Shown here one piece after another: positions 14,006-14,164 of a stretch of 14,164 bases of DNA (position 1 is its first letter; each line of letters opens with the position of its first letter). The notes beneath the pieces are model-generated. The model was given only the letters and a program-made list of their open reading frames with translations. It was not told where the DNA came from and ran no database searches. Source of the DNA: Cenarchaeum sp. SB0662_bin_33. Lineage in GTDB: Archaea > Thermoproteota > Nitrososphaeria > Nitrososphaerales > Nitrosopumilaceae. A program made the position numbers and the translations under genes. The stretch lies in contig VXON01000043.1 of the NCBI GenBank assembly GCA_009840065.1, positions 1 through 14,164 on the forward strand, written 5' to 3'.

Positions 14006-14164
14006 AGTGAAAGTAAATGTCAGTCGTTCGTATTTTGAATATTCGAGCTGGCACCTTCCAATGCAGCCAAGGTATGAACCAAGCTTTTTTCACAATATAA
14101 TTAAACCACCAAACACCTCATTTTACAGCAAAAATCGAAACATTTATAGCGCGATCTTTATTCA
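14006..14164. other. AT-rich sequence after the IS66-like gene
   Basis: No gene is visible. The last 23 bases (ATTTATAGCGCGATCTTTATTCA) resemble the promoter block of the IS5-like left ends (ATTTATAGCTCGATCTTAATATCA at about 5315-5338). The right end of the IS66-like element could not be defined. Confidence 0.3.

Overview
The window reads as a chromosomal segment of an ammonia-oxidising-type archaeon (Thaumarchaeota/Nitrososphaeria). The evidence is an archaeal TATA-binding protein with its downstream DUF1512 gene, an archaeal TrmI-type tRNA methyltransferase, and an XPD/Rad3-like Fe-S helicase. Several very small zinc-binding proteins fit the same picture, as do archaeal TATA boxes about 25-29 bp upstream of start codons (leaderless mRNAs) and heavy use of the ATA, AGG and CGG codons. 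By eye the base composition is intermediate and looks less AT-rich than free-living Nitrosopumilus. Together with the insertion sequences this could fit a host-associated (Cenarchaeum-like) lineage, but that is inference only.

Layout. 1-2731: a possible gene edge on the minus strand, two small convergent genes (80 aa protein; C2H2 zinc-finger protein), the helicase, and a 61-codon zinc protein on the minus strand. 2732-4323: a promoter region with a 12-bp palindrome, trmI, then about 600 bp without a convincing protein but with several palindromes and a candidate structured RNA of about 310 nt. 4324-6848: NAD(P)H-hydrate dehydratase (nnrD) and an M20 metallopeptidase, separated by a decayed left end of an insertion sequence. 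6947-9149: on the minus strand, a DoxX-like membrane protein and a secreted/membrane-anchored protein with an unusual cysteine-rich cytoplasmic tail. 9265-11174: on the plus strand, TBP, DUF1512 membrane protein, and a 49-codon GTG-started zinc-ribbon protein.

11175-14164 is a mobile-element island. An IS5/ISH1-like element can be delimited to the base from the sequence: 19-bp imperfect terminal inverted repeats at 11197-11215 and 12413-12431, flanked by a perfect 8-bp target duplication (GCTTTTTG). Its transposase is broken by two frameshifts and a stop. It is followed by an apparently intact IS66-like transposase gene. The left end of the IS5-like element and the solo left-end fragment at 5228-5400 share a two-stem hairpin in which paired bases differ between copies in a compensatory way. 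This is the best evidence for unannotated function in the window.

Apart from the TBP-DUF1512 pair (9-bp gap) the genes look mostly monocistronic, each with its own TATA box, so little joint pathway logic is evident beyond core transcription, tRNA modification, metabolite repair and DNA repair housekeeping.
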